NCBI GenBank assembly: GCA_963848355.1
Contig: CAWKDG010000007.1
Coordinates: 62,001 to 126,000 of the forward strand
DNA length: 64,000 nt
Reading direction: 5' to 3'
DNA from: CAWKDG01 sp963848355
Lineage (GTDB): Bacteria > Actinomycetota > Acidimicrobiia > Acidimicrobiales > UBA8190
Part shown: piece after piece, positions 50,426 to 58,671 of the stretch
Layout: each line of letters begins with the position of its first letter
Numbering within the stretch: position 1 is the first letter of the stretch
Translations under genes and position numbers: made by a program
The notes under the pieces: generated by a model
What the model was told of the DNA's origin: nothing
Seen by the model: only the letters and a program-made list of their open reading frames with translations
The model's database searches: none

Positions 50426-51676
50426 CTACACCGCCAGGGCCGTGGCCTCGGCCGCCTTGGCCAGGGCCGACGACCGGGAGTGGGCGCGGAACACCCACGC
50501 CTGGAGCAGGATGAACCGGACGACGGCGCCGGCCACGGTGCCGAGGACGATGGCGGCGGCCTCGGCCACCGGAGATGTCGCTCCGAGCATCTGCCCGAGT
50601 CCGAGACCGAGGCTCGTGAACCCGACGCCGATGACGAAGCCGCCGATCCCGGCGGCGATGGCCTGATGAACGGGGACGGTGCTGTTCGACCCGAAGGTGA
50701 ATCGGGTGTGGGCGATGGTGTTGCCCACGGTGCACAGAGCGAGAGCGAGGGCGTTCGCCCCGTAGGACCCGAGCGCGTTGCGAAGCAACAGGTAGAAGAG
50801 GACGTAGACGAGGGTGCTCGCCACTCCGACGCGCGTGTAGCGACCGAGCTCGCCGGGGTGCGGGCCGGTGCCCGTCTGCGTCGTGGACGGCGCCCGCCCC
50901 TCGGCGCCGCCACGCCGGTGGACCATCCGCCACACCCCGAAGAGGTCGTCACGGGCCGTGCGGGCGATGTGGACCCGGGAGTCGGGGTCGTCGACCCAGT
51001 CGACGGGGACCTCGTGGATCCGCAGCCCGCGGCGCTCGGCCTGGACGAGCAGCTCGGTGTCGAAGAACCACTCCTGGTCGTCGACGAAGGGCAGCAGGAG
51101 CCCGGCGGTGTCGCGCCGGATGGCCTTGAAGCCGCACTGGGCGTCGGAGAAGCGGTTGCCGAGCACGCCGCGCAGGATCAGGTTGTACGAGCGTGAGATG
51201 AGTTCGCGCTTGGGGCTGCGCACGACGAAAGCCCCCGTGGCCAGCCTGGTGCCGATGGCCAGGTGGCTGTGGCCCGACAGCAGGGGGGCCACGAGTGGGA
51301 GCAGGGCGTCGAGGTCGGTGGAGAGGTCGACGTCCATGTAGGCCACCACCTCGGCCTGACTGGCCAGCCAGGCCGTGCGCAGCGCCCGGCCCCGGCCCTT
51401 CTGGTCGAGATGGAGCGCCGTCACCCCGGCCACGGTGCGGGCCAGCTCGCAGGCGATGGCCCAGGTCCCGTCGGTGCTGGCGTTGTCGGCGATGGTGACG
51501 ACGCTCGAGAAGGGGAAGGAGGCGTCCAGGTAGGCCCGCAGCCGGCGGACACTCGCTTCGAGGTCGCCCTCCTCGTTGTAGACGGGGATCACGATCTCGA
51601 CGACAGGGTGTCCGGGCTCGACCGGGCCGTCGTCGATCAGCGGCCTGTCTGTCACGGAAGTCGGTCGACCCGCCAC
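50426..51676 (-). CDS. Polyprenyl-phosphate glycosyltransferase fused to a GtrA-like flippase domain
   Basis: 416 residues. The GT2 part is EIVIPVYNEEGDLEASVRRL, VTIADNASTDGTW, AYMDVDLSTDLDAL and RFSDAQCGFKAIRRD, as in DPM1/GtrB-type dolichyl or undecaprenyl phosphate sugar synthases. From about residue 280, four helices form a GtrA domain (YTRVGVASTLVYVLFYLLLR, NTIAHTRFTF). It should make a lipid-linked sugar and help flip it, supplying the GT-C protein upstream. The GTG at 51676 follows TATTGT by seven bases, so the message is probably leaderless. Confidence 0.88.
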   Translation of the reverse strand: MAGRPTSVTDRPLIDDGPVEPGHPVVEIVIPVYNEEGDLEASVRRLRAYLDASFPFSSVVTIADNASTDGTWAIACELARTVAGVTALHLDQKGRGRALRTAWLASQAEVVAYMDVDLSTDLDALLPLVAPLLSGHSHLAIGTRLATGAFVVRSPKRELISRSYNLILRGVLGNRFSDAQCGFKAIRRDTAGLLLPFVDDQEWFFDTELLVQAERRGLRIHEVPVDWVDDPDSRVHIARTARDDLFGVWRMVHRRGGAEGRAPSTTQTGTGPHPGELGRYTRVGVASTLVYVLFYLLLRNALGSYGANALALALCTVGNTIAHTRFTFGSNSTVPVHQAIAAGIGGFVIGVGFTSLGLGLGQMLGATSPVAEAAAIVLGTVAGAVVRFILLQAWVFRAHSRSSALAKAAEATALAV

Positions 51677-51683
51677 CCAAACG

Positions 51684-51689
51684 ACAATA
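51684..51689 (-). promoter_or_regulatory. -10 box for leaderless GT2-GtrA transcript
   Basis: On the minus strand TATTGT ends seven bases before the GTG at 51676, with a weak TTGTTT 17 bp further upstream. There is no ribosome site between. The surrounding 60 bp are clearly A+T-richer than the rest of the window. Confidence 0.5.
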
Positions 51690-51749
51690 GTCGATCAAAT
51701 GACTAAAAACAATGGAGTCAATAGTAATTATCGGGGGTATCCTTCGGCG

Positions 51750-52994
51750 ATGGGGAGGGGGAGGCGAGCCGAGCGGGTGCTGGGCGCGGTCGGCGTGGCC
51801 TGGCTGGGGGGCTGGATCGTGCTGGCCACGGTGTCGCCCGCCGGCGCCGCCTACACCGGGGCCAACGGCGAAATCGCCTTCGTGTCGACCAGGAACAACA
51901 ACGAGGCCGTCTATCAGGTCAATCCCAATTACATCGGCGCCCCGGGTGCGGGCCTCGGGACCGTGGCCGGAGACGCGGCGGCGACGACGGGACTGACGGC
52001 CGGGGCCGTCGACGCCGAGCCGTTCTACGCACCCGACGGCGCCGAGGTGTTCTTCTCGAGCGACCGGTCCAAAGGGCACTGGGCCATCTACGACATCGCC
52101 CAGTCCCCCGCCCTGCCCCCGTCGAAGACGAGCGACGACGCCGTCGAGCTGTCGCAGACCCGACGGCACGCGACGAGCGACGACTACGCGCCGTCGGTGG
52201 GTCCGGACGGAGAGACGGTCGTCTTCAACCGCGACAACAAGGCCCTGTACAGCCTGTACGCCTCGAAGGGCCCGTCGTCGGTCTGTCTGCTCTATCAGCC
52301 GCCGGCGGGTCTGGCTCCCGGCTCGAACGGTGACGGCAGCGGCAGTCGTGCCGAGTTCGATCCGGTCGACCCGTCCAAATTGATCTACGTCAGTGCCGAC
52401 GGGCACATCCACCTCCTGAGTGGCATCCCCACGCCGACGGGGAGGAACCCGTGCAAGGTGTCGGCGCGATCTCTCACCGACACCGACCTGTCGGCCGAGG
52501 CCTCGTATCCCAATGGACACGGCATCGCCCACGCCGTCGACGCCGATCCCGACTGGAATCCCGACGGGACCGAAGTCGTGTTCGACTCGACGCGCGGCGG
52601 TGGGCACACGCTGTGGATCCTGACTCTCGGGGCCCACCCGTCGGCATCGCCGCTGTGGCCGGGCCTCGCCGCACCGAGGAAGCAGTCGGACACGCAACCG
52701 GTGTTCTCGCCCGACGGTCGCTTCGTCGTCTACACCCAGCCGGTGGCGGGGAGCCAGGTCGTCGACTACGAGATCGACGGGGTCGGCAGTGCTGTCTCCC
52801 GTGAGACCGATCTGAGCCGGTCGCCGGGGACGCCCATCGACAGTCAGCCCGATTGGCAATCGGCTCTCCCGGCGCAGACCCCCGAGGCGCCGGTCACCCT
52901 GCTTCTTCCTGGGGCCGGAGTCCTGACGGTGGGCGGCGTGATGGCACTCGAGCGCCGACGCCGTGGACGACGGCGCTACCGGACGTCGGGGTAG
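51750..52994 (+). CDS. Secreted TolB/PD40-type beta-propeller with PEP-CTERM-like tail
   Basis: 414 residues. A signal peptide (VGVAWLGGWIVLATVSPAGA) precedes propeller repeats marked by YAPDGAEVFFSSDR, VGPDGETVVFNRD, WNPDGTEVVFDSTR and FSPDGRFVVYTQ. The C-terminus is TPEAP, a helix with LPGAGVLTVGG, and ERRRRGRRR. It aligns without gaps to the tail of the unrelated protein at 30871, so it is the second predicted exosortase substrate in the window. The ATG at 51750 puts the signal peptide at the very N-terminus; the longer frame from 51699 would begin inside the A+T-rich promoter patch. It is convergent with the DivIVA-like gene. Confidence 0.8.
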   Translation: MGRGRRAERVLGAVGVAWLGGWIVLATVSPAGAAYTGANGEIAFVSTRNNNEAVYQVNPNYIGAPGAGLGTVAGDAAATTGLTAGAVDAEPFYAPDGAEVFFSSDRSKGHWAIYDIAQSPALPPSKTSDDAVELSQTRRHATSDDYAPSVGPDGETVVFNRDNKALYSLYASKGPSSVCLLYQPPAGLAPGSNGDGSGSRAEFDPVDPSKLIYVSADGHIHLLSGIPTPTGRNPCKVSARSLTDTDLSAEASYPNGHGIAHAVDADPDWNPDGTEVVFDSTRGGGHTLWILTLGAHPSASPLWPGLAAPRKQSDTQPVFSPDGRFVVYTQPVAGSQVVDYEIDGVGSAVSRETDLSRSPGTPIDSQPDWQSALPAQTPEAPVTLLLPGAGVLTVGGVMALERRRRGRRRYRTSG

Positions 52995-53572
52995 GACGCC
53001 GGCGTCTGAGGCGGCGTCCACGGCGACGACCGGGGGGGCCCCGGCGGCGGCGCGTCGGCCCCCGCTGCGGGGGGCGCCGGTGCCGGCGGGACGGCCGGCA
53101 GCGACGGCGCCGCCGGCGTACCGAGCTGGGGTTGCAGGGTGTCGCGGAGGAACGCCAGTTCCTTGATCAACTCGCGATTGATCTGGGTGAAGCCGTCGAT
53201 CGTCGCTTGCACCTGTTCGGCGGCGCCCGGTGCCATTCCCGTTCGTTGTGCTTCCTCGATGATGGACTCGGCCTCGATCCGGGCGTCGGCCAGGATGTGC
53301 TCGGCGTCCATGCGGGCGTCGGCCACGAGCTGGCGGGCCTCTTCCTCGGCTTCGGCGATGGCCGCATCGGCGAACTCGGCGGCGCGGACGAAGAGGCGGC
53401 CCAGCTCGGTTTCGGTGATCTGGGCCGCCGCCACCTCGGCGACCCGCCGGTTGGCGATCTCCAGTTGGTCCTTGAGCTCGTCGAGGGCCATGGCCACGCG
53501 GGTGACGGCCGAAGCCACGGCATGGACGGTGTCGCCGTCATTCGGGTGTGCGGCATCGGGCAGGAACTGCAT
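52976..53572 (-). CDS. DivIVA-like coiled-coil protein
   Basis: 198 residues. Almost all of residues 20-150 is predicted coiled coil, including AMALDELKDQLEIANRRVAE and AEEEARQLVADARMDAEHIL. The Ala/Glu-rich heptads with EAESIIEEAQ resemble DivIVA and ATP-synthase b-type coils. A Pro-rich tail follows. It may mark sites of cell-wall growth, which would suit the envelope genes beside it, but this is inference. AAGGTGG precedes the ATG. The gene overlaps the end of the propeller gene by 19 bp. Confidence 0.7.
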   Translation of the reverse strand: MQFLPDAAHPNDGDTVHAVASAVTRVAMALDELKDQLEIANRRVAEVAAAQITETELGRLFVRAAEFADAAIAEAEEEARQLVADARMDAEHILADARIEAESIIEEAQRTGMAPGAAEQVQATIDGFTQINRELIKELAFLRDTLQPQLGTPAAPSLPAVPPAPAPPAAGADAPPPGPPRSSPWTPPQTPASYPDVR

Positions 53573-53814
53573 GAGCCACCTTCGCTGAGACGACCGGGAG
53601 GGTTGGGTGGTGGGCGGTGACGAGGGGACCGACGCGTCGGCTCCTCCTCGCCGTGAATGATAACCGGCGGTCCTCGGGACACGCTTCGTGGTTGACCCCG
53701 GGGCCGGCCTCTATAGAATCGTGCCGTCACGAGCTGACCTGAGGGGAAGGGTCCGCTGGCCCCGGCTCGCGGCGAGAGGATCAGACCCTTTCGACGCGCC
53801 GAGGAGACCAGCTC

Positions 53815-54840
53815 ATGACCGACCCGCCGGTGACACCGACCCCGTCCCGCCCCTCGGGGCAGCCCCGTCCCTTGAGGGAATTGCCCAAGGCCCACCTCCA
53901 CGTCCATCTGGAGGGAGCGATGCGCCGGAGCACCTTGCAGGAGCTGTGCGAGTCGCAGGGCACCCCCGTTCCCACCTTTTCCGGCTCCTACGGCACCTTC
54001 GCCGATTTCCAAGATCTGTACGTCGCCGCTCGGGGCACCATACGGACGGTCGACGATCTGGTGCGCCTGGTCGGTGAGGTGGTGGAGGACGCCGCCGCCG
54101 ACGGAGCCGTGTGGATCGAGCCCGCCGTCCATCTGCCCGGGCATCGGACCTTCGGCACCGACGAGGACGTCCTCGTCACTCTGCTGGACGCCGGTCGGGA
54201 GGCGTCGGCCGTCACCGGCGTCGGGGTGGGCTGGCTCCTGTCGATCGATCGGACGTTGCCTCCGGCGCTGGCCATCGAACAGGCGACGATGGCGGCCCGC
54301 CACGCCGGGAACGGTGTCGTGTCCATCGGGTTGGCCAACGACGAGGCGGCCGGCGCGCCCGAGCCCTTCGCTCCGGCGTTTGCCATCGCCCGTGAGGCGG
54401 GCATCATCAGCGCTCCCCACGCCGGCGAGCACGGTGGTCCCGACTCGGTCAGGGGTGCGCTCGACGCGCTGGGCGCCGACCGTGTCCAACACGGGGTCCG
54501 GTCCGTCGAGGACACGGACCTCGTCCGCCGCCTGGCCGACGATCGCGTCTGTCTCGATGTGTGCCCGACGTCCAACGTCTGTCTGTCGGTCGTCCCGGCG
54601 CTGTCCGTCCACCCGCTCCCCGCGCTGTTGGCCGCGGGGGTGCCGTGCAGCATCAACGCCGACGACCCGTTGCTCTTCGGGGTCGGACTCCTCGACGAGT
54701 ACGTCGTGGGCCGAGAGCACCTCGGACTCGACGATGCCACCTTGGCTGCGTGTGCGCGGAGCTCGATCGAGCACAGCGGTGCGCCGGCCGACCTGAAGAT
54801 CGGCGCCGGTCAGGCCATCGACGCCTGGCTGCGGTCGTAG
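53815..54840 (+). CDS. Adenosine/adenine deaminase family protein
   Basis: 341 residues. Metal and catalytic motifs are LPKAHLHVHLEGAMR (HxH), ISAPHAGEHGGPDSVR (His and the catalytic Glu in GEH), VQHGVRSVED and CPTSNVCLSVVP, with INADDPLLFG carrying the last metal Asp. It hydrolyses the amino group of adenosine or a related purine; the adenine/adenosine choice is not clear. GAGGAGA precedes the ATG. It stands alone, convergent with the TetR gene. Confidence 0.9.
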   Translation: MTDPPVTPTPSRPSGQPRPLRELPKAHLHVHLEGAMRRSTLQELCESQGTPVPTFSGSYGTFADFQDLYVAARGTIRTVDDLVRLVGEVVEDAAADGAVWIEPAVHLPGHRTFGTDEDVLVTLLDAGREASAVTGVGVGWLLSIDRTLPPALAIEQATMAARHAGNGVVSIGLANDEAAGAPEPFAPAFAIAREAGIISAPHAGEHGGPDSVRGALDALGADRVQHGVRSVEDTDLVRRLADDRVCLDVCPTSNVCLSVVPALSVHPLPALLAAGVPCSINADDPLLFGVGLLDEYVVGREHLGLDDATLAACARSSIEHSGAPADLKIGAGQAIDAWLRS

Positions 54841-54859
54841 GTCGTCCGGTCGTAGGTCG

Positions 54860-55480
54860 TCACAGCCGGGCCAGGAGGCGCTCGACCGTCATGCCCACCT
54901 GGTCCCGGGTGGCGACGGGGTCGTCGGCATTGGCCACCAGCATGGCCGCTTCGTTCAAGGCCGCCAACAGGAGGTGGGACAGGGGGAGGACCGGTTGGAT
55001 CTCGATGAGCCCGGCCTCCATGACGTGTTCGAGCGCCTCGGTGACGAGGCCGAGGCCGTGCACGGCGTCGATCTCGCGCCACATCTGCCAGCCGAGAACG
55101 GCAGGGGCGTCGAGCAGCACGATACGGGCCACGGACGGCTCCATGGCCGCATCGAGAAAGGCGAGACAGCCGAGGCGCAACTGCTCCATCGGATCGCGTC
55201 CTTCGATGGCGGCCCGGCCGATGCGACCGGCCAGATCTCCGTGGACGTCTTCGACGACGGCCAGGAACAAGCCTTGTTTGGTACCGAAGTGGTGTGAGAG
55301 CGCTCCCCGGGTGACCCCGGCGCGCTCGACGATCTCCTCCTGGCCGGCGCCGGCGAAGCCGCGCTCGGCGAACAGGGCCCGTCCGGCGTCGAGCAGGGCC
55401 TGACGGGTCGCCGCCGAGCGCTCGGCCTGTGTCCGGCGGGGGCGGGCGGGAGAGCCGTCCCCTGGAAGGTTGACAGGCAT
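54860..55480 (-). CDS. TetR/AcrR family transcriptional regulator
   Basis: 206 residues. The helix-turn-helix is RQALLDAGRALFAERGFAGA and EEIVERAGVTRGALSHHFGT. The ligand domain carries ARIVLLDAPAVLGWQMWREI, typical of the TetR_C group with many actinobacterial members. The ATG at 55480 is preceded by GGAAAG. A perfect palindrome starts 17 bp upstream, between it and the divergent isomerase-like gene, implying control of both. Confidence 0.88.
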   Translation of the reverse strand: MPVNLPGDGSPARPRRTQAERSAATRQALLDAGRALFAERGFAGAGQEEIVERAGVTRGALSHHFGTKQGLFLAVVEDVHGDLAGRIGRAAIEGRDPMEQLRLGCLAFLDAAMEPSVARIVLLDAPAVLGWQMWREIDAVHGLGLVTEALEHVMEAGLIEIQPVLPLSHLLLAALNEAAMLVANADDPVATRDQVGMTVERLLARL

Positions 55481-55496
55481 GGTCTTTCCAAGTTTA

Positions 55497-55513
55497 ATGC
55501 GGGTAACCCGCAT
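55497..55513. promoter_or_regulatory. Perfect palindromic operator between TetR and isomerase-like genes
   Basis: ATGCGGGTAACCCGCAT has eight-base arms around a central A. It lies 17 bp from the TetR start and 62 bp from the divergent start. This is the expected layout for a self-regulating TetR repressor and its target. Confidence 0.75.
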
Positions 55514-55526
55514 GTAAGTTGGGACG

Positions 55527-55561
55527 CCGTAGGGGAGCGAACACCCGTAGGGGAGCGAACA
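55527..55561 (+). repeat. Exact 17-bp direct repeat in the isomerase-like leader
   Basis: CCGTAGGGGAGCGAACA occurs at 55527-55543 and again at 55545-55561. The second copy ends at the first base of the AAGGAGG ribosome site. It may be a short duplication or part of a regulatory leader. Confidence 0.7.
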
Positions 55562-55574
55562 AGGAGGAATGGTG

Positions 55575-56240
55575 ATGACGCTGTCCCGGACCGAAGTCGT
55601 AGTGGGGCTGGTCGACGAGCTGGACGCATTCGGCGCACTGGTCGGACCGCTCGATGCCACCGCGTGGGAGGCGCCCACCCGGTGCGAGGGATGGACCGTG
55701 GGCGACGTGGCCGCCCACGTCATCGGGTCGATGGCGGACGTGGTGAACGGGCGGCTCGAAGGTCTCGGATCCCCCGAGGTGACGGCGCGGGAGGTGGCCG
55801 AGCGCAAGGGTCGTACCCCGGCCGAGCTTGCCGCTGAGCTGGCCGAGGTGACGAAGCTCACGGCCGATCTGGGTGGCGCGTTCGACGACGCCGCCTGGGC
55901 CGCTCCGGCCCCCGGTGGTTATGACGGCTCCCTGGGTGAGGGAGTCGAGGCTCTGTGGTACGACACCTATCTCCATGCTGACGACATCCGCGCTGCGCTC
56001 GGCCGTCCCTCGGAGCGCGGACCCGGTCTGCGGCCGACTGTCCATCATGTGGCCATCTTGCTCGACAAGAAGGGCTGGGGACCGGCGACGCTCAGTTTCG
56101 ACGGCCTCGAGACAGTGCTCGTGGGTGGTGGGGGGGAGACCGTGCTGACCGGTGACCCGTTCCCCTTCGTGCTGGCGGCGACCGGCCGGGGCGCTCCGGA
56201 GCCTCTCGGCCTTGATTCGTCGGTCAACATCTACGGGTAA
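55575..56240 (+). CDS. Maleylpyruvate isomerase family protein (mycothiol-dependent/DinB fold)
   Basis: 221 residues. CEGWTVGDVAAHVIGSMADV carries the first metal-type His, LWYDTYLHADDIRAALG the second site, and the C-terminal SCP2-like half ends FVLAATGRGAPEPLGLD. The family includes mycothiol-dependent maleylpyruvate isomerase and many proteins of unknown substrate. The ATG at 55575 is chosen because AAGGAGG lies seven bases upstream; the ATG at 55569 is too close. It is divergent from its probable TetR regulator. Confidence 0.82.
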   Translation: MTLSRTEVVVGLVDELDAFGALVGPLDATAWEAPTRCEGWTVGDVAAHVIGSMADVVNGRLEGLGSPEVTAREVAERKGRTPAELAAELAEVTKLTADLGGAFDDAAWAAPAPGGYDGSLGEGVEALWYDTYLHADDIRAALGRPSERGPGLRPTVHHVAILLDKKGWGPATLSFDGLETVLVGGGGETVLTGDPFPFVLAATGRGAPEPLGLDSSVNIYG

Positions 56241-56316
56241 CGCCCGTCTGCCGGCAACGCCCGTCTACCGGCAACGCCCGTCTACCGGCAACGCCCGTCT
56301 GCCGGTAACGCCCGTC
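56241..56316 (+). repeat. 17-bp tandem repeats directly after a stop codon
   Basis: Four copies of CGCCCGTCTRCCGGCAA (R is G or A, one T variant in copy 4) lie at 56241-56257, 56258-56274, 56275-56291 and 56292-56308, with a partial fifth. They begin at the base after the TAA of the isomerase-like gene. Each holds a short CCGGCAA/CGGG symmetry. A role as terminator or as a variable-number repeat is possible. Confidence 0.85.
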
Positions 56317-56513
56317 GCCTTCTGCGTCCCACCCGATTCCGGCCCCGCCAGGCGGGCGGCCGGACCGTGTCTCACCCGCCGTGGTCGTCGTGGCGCCGGG
56401 TCGATCACGCTCAGTGCTCTCGCTACAGGCTTTTGCCGCGTCGGTCGATGCCCCTTGTCATGCCCGACAAACGTCACGATGGCCGGACCGAGAACCTGGA
56501 AGGATGGGGCACG

Positions 56514-56687
56514 ATGAGCGACTCTCTGTACCGCCAGGTCGCCCAAGCTTTTGAGTCTGTTTCCGAGGAGGACATGAAGGCACTGCGCGCTCTCGACGAC
56601 TTCGAGGCCGACAGGATCGAAGCACGGCGCCGGTACGAAGAGTTCGTCGACAAGCCGATCGCCCCGCGTCATCTGCCCGCCGGGTAG
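56514..56687 (+). CDS. Small charged helical protein
   Basis: 57 residues beginning SDSLYRQVAQAFESVSEEDM, with a C-terminal EARRRYEEFVDKPIAP. It is rich in Glu, Asp and Arg and predicted mostly helical. GGAAGGA lies about nine bases upstream of the ATG at 56514. Nothing identifies its function. It is listed because its composition and start signals look real, unlike the shadow frames nearby. Confidence 0.45.
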   Translation: MSDSLYRQVAQAFESVSEEDMKALRALDDFEADRIEARRRYEEFVDKPIAPRHLPAG

Positions 56688-56855
56688 AACAGCGCACCGG
56701 TCGGCGGTGTGCGCCGACTGAGCCCCGCATCTTGCAGTGTCCGGGCGTCGTCTCCTCGGGCCTGCGGCGGCGTGCGGGGCGACACGCGACCGGTGGTCGG
56801 CGCACTACCGTGGAGAGTGGGCTGGAAGGTGGCCCGACGCCACAGAGGAGGGTTC

Positions 56856-57422
56856 ATGACCGACGCCCCCGACACCCGGGAAGGTCCCCGTTGGAGGGGC
56901 ATCAACCACCTGGCCCTGATCACGGCCGACATGGACGCGACGGTGCGCTTCTATCACGGTGTCCTCGGTGCCCGGCTGGTGGCCACCATCGGGACACTGC
57001 AATTCCGGCACTACTTCTTCGAGTTCGGCCCCGAGAACACGGTGGCCTTCTTCGAGTACACCGATGTCCCGGTGGACAGTTTCGCCAAGCCGGCCGGTGT
57101 ACCCGACCCCCGGGCCCCGCAATTCGACCACCTCTCGTTCAACCTGCCCGACGAGACCGCCCTCCTGGCCCTGCGCGACCGACTCAAGTCGGCCGAGTGC
57201 GAGATCACCGACGTGGTCGACCACGGCTTCATCCGGTCGGTGTACTTCACGGACCCGAACGGCATCGCCCTCGAGGCTTCCTGCTGGATGCTCGACGCCA
57301 CCGGCCGCCCCGCCGACTACGGGGACGAGCGCCTGTTCGCCGACCCCGACCCCGTCCCCGCCGTCCGCGAGTTGCGGGCCACGGGGGCGGTGGCGTCGAC
57401 CCCGCACACCCACCTGGTCTGA
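56856..57422 (+). CDS. VOC superfamily (glyoxalase/dioxygenase-like) protein
   Basis: 188 residues. Two beta-alpha-beta-beta-beta modules are visible: INHLALITADMDATVRFYHG with metal His, YFFEFGPENTVAFFEY, then FDHLSFNLPDETALLALRDR, YFTDPNGIALEAS with the metal Glu. AGAGGAGG lies just before the ATG. The reaction is not identifiable. A cytochrome P450 and a second VOC protein downstream on the other strand suggest a degradation or modification cluster. Confidence 0.85.
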   Translation: MTDAPDTREGPRWRGINHLALITADMDATVRFYHGVLGARLVATIGTLQFRHYFFEFGPENTVAFFEYTDVPVDSFAKPAGVPDPRAPQFDHLSFNLPDETALLALRDRLKSAECEITDVVDHGFIRSVYFTDPNGIALEASCWMLDATGRPADYGDERLFADPDPVPAVRELRATGAVASTPHTHLV

Positions 57423-57447
57423 AGGCTCCGACGGGGCGGTGTCCGCC

Positions 57448-58659
57448 CTAGGAAGGGCTCCCCGGAAACAGAAGGGTCAGGTTCCGGACCGAGCGCAGCC
57501 CGTCGGAGTACTCGGGGACGAAGCTCGTGGGCAGGGCGTAGTGGGGAATGCGGCGGTGCCATTCGCGTAGCGCCACCCGCAGCTCCTGACGCGCCAGATG
57601 GGACCCGAGGCAGCGGTGGATGCCCCCCCCGAAGGCGATGTGGCGGTTCGGATTGCGGGTGAACTCGACCTCGGCGGCGTTCTCGAATTCGCTCTCGTCG
57701 GTGTTGGCCGATCCGAGACAGGCGAGGACGAAGTCACCCTTGTGGACGGGGCAGCCTTCGATCTCGCCGTCGGCATGGGCCACGCGGATGATCGACATGA
57801 CCGGCGTCTCCCAGCGCAGGAGCTCCTCCACCGCCGCCGGGATGACGGACGGGTCGTCAACGATCTGCTGACGGTGGGTGTCATGCTCGGCCAGGAACTT
57901 GAAGCTGCAGGTGAGCGTGTCCGTGATGGTGTCGAGGCCGGCCAGGATCATGAGGAAGCTGATGTCGATCACGTCCTCGTCGCTCAGCAGCTCGCCGTCG
58001 ACGTCGCTCGTGAGCAACGTGGACAGCAGGTCGTCACGCGGCGCCTCACGGCGTCGCTCGTCGATGACGGCGGCGAAGTAGCGGTAGACGTCACGGGCGT
58101 TGGCCTGGCGCTCCGCCAGGTGCTCGGCCGAGCTGTGGCCGCGGGGCCGTTGGGTGCGCTCGTTGAATTCGAGCAATTGGGGCAACTCGGACAGAGGGAG
58201 CCCGAAGAGGCGCAGGAAGATGGTGGAGGGCAGCGGAATGGCGAACTCGTTGGTGAAGTCGCAGCTGCCTCTGTCTTCGAAGGTGTCGATGAGCTGGTTC
58301 ACCTGGGCGCTGATCTGAGGCTCGAGCGTAGCCATCTGCTTCGGCGCGAAGAGGGGGTCGAGGAGCTTGCGGTACTTGCGGTGCTCGGGTGGGTCGATCT
58401 GCAGGGGGATGAGGGGTCGCTCGGTCCCGAGCGGTGCCCCCTCCATGCCCGAGGAGTAGACCTCGGCGTGGCGCAACGCCGCGTCGAGGGCGGCCCGGGT
58501 GGTGGTCTGCACGGCACCGGCCACGCGCAGAAGCGGGCGCCGTGCTCGCATCTTGGCGTAATGGGGCTGCGGGTACTCCAGGAAGCCCTGGTCGTTCCCA
58601 CCGAAGACCATCAGGTCGGTATCGACCTCCGGGACACCCGCGTCCGGTGCTGTGGTCAT
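57448..58659 (-). CDS. Cytochrome P450
   Basis: 403 residues, bacterial class I length. The I-helix is LMILAGLDTITDTLT (AGxDT oxygen-activation motif), the K-helix is VEELLRWETPV (ExxR), and the heme loop is AFGGGIHRCLGSHLARQE with the axial Cys. No ferredoxin gene is adjacent, so electron donors come from elsewhere. The VOC, alcohol dehydrogenase and SRPBCC genes beyond it on the same strand look like one small oxidative pathway for a hydrophobic compound (inference). Confidence 0.93.
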   Translation of the reverse strand: MTTAPDAGVPEVDTDLMVFGGNDQGFLEYPQPHYAKMRARRPLLRVAGAVQTTTRAALDAALRHAEVYSSGMEGAPLGTERPLIPLQIDPPEHRKYRKLLDPLFAPKQMATLEPQISAQVNQLIDTFEDRGSCDFTNEFAIPLPSTIFLRLFGLPLSELPQLLEFNERTQRPRGHSSAEHLAERQANARDVYRYFAAVIDERRREAPRDDLLSTLLTSDVDGELLSDEDVIDISFLMILAGLDTITDTLTCSFKFLAEHDTHRQQIVDDPSVIPAAVEELLRWETPVMSIIRVAHADGEIEGCPVHKGDFVLACLGSANTDESEFENAAEVEFTRNPNRHIAFGGGIHRCLGSHLARQELRVALREWHRRIPHYALPTSFVPEYSDGLRSVRNLTLLFPGSPS

Positions 58660-58671
58660 GGCACCCTCATT

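Noticed and set aside
56241..56316. CRISPR-like repeat array
   Set aside because: Units are directly adjacent 17-mers without spacers, and no cas gene is present.
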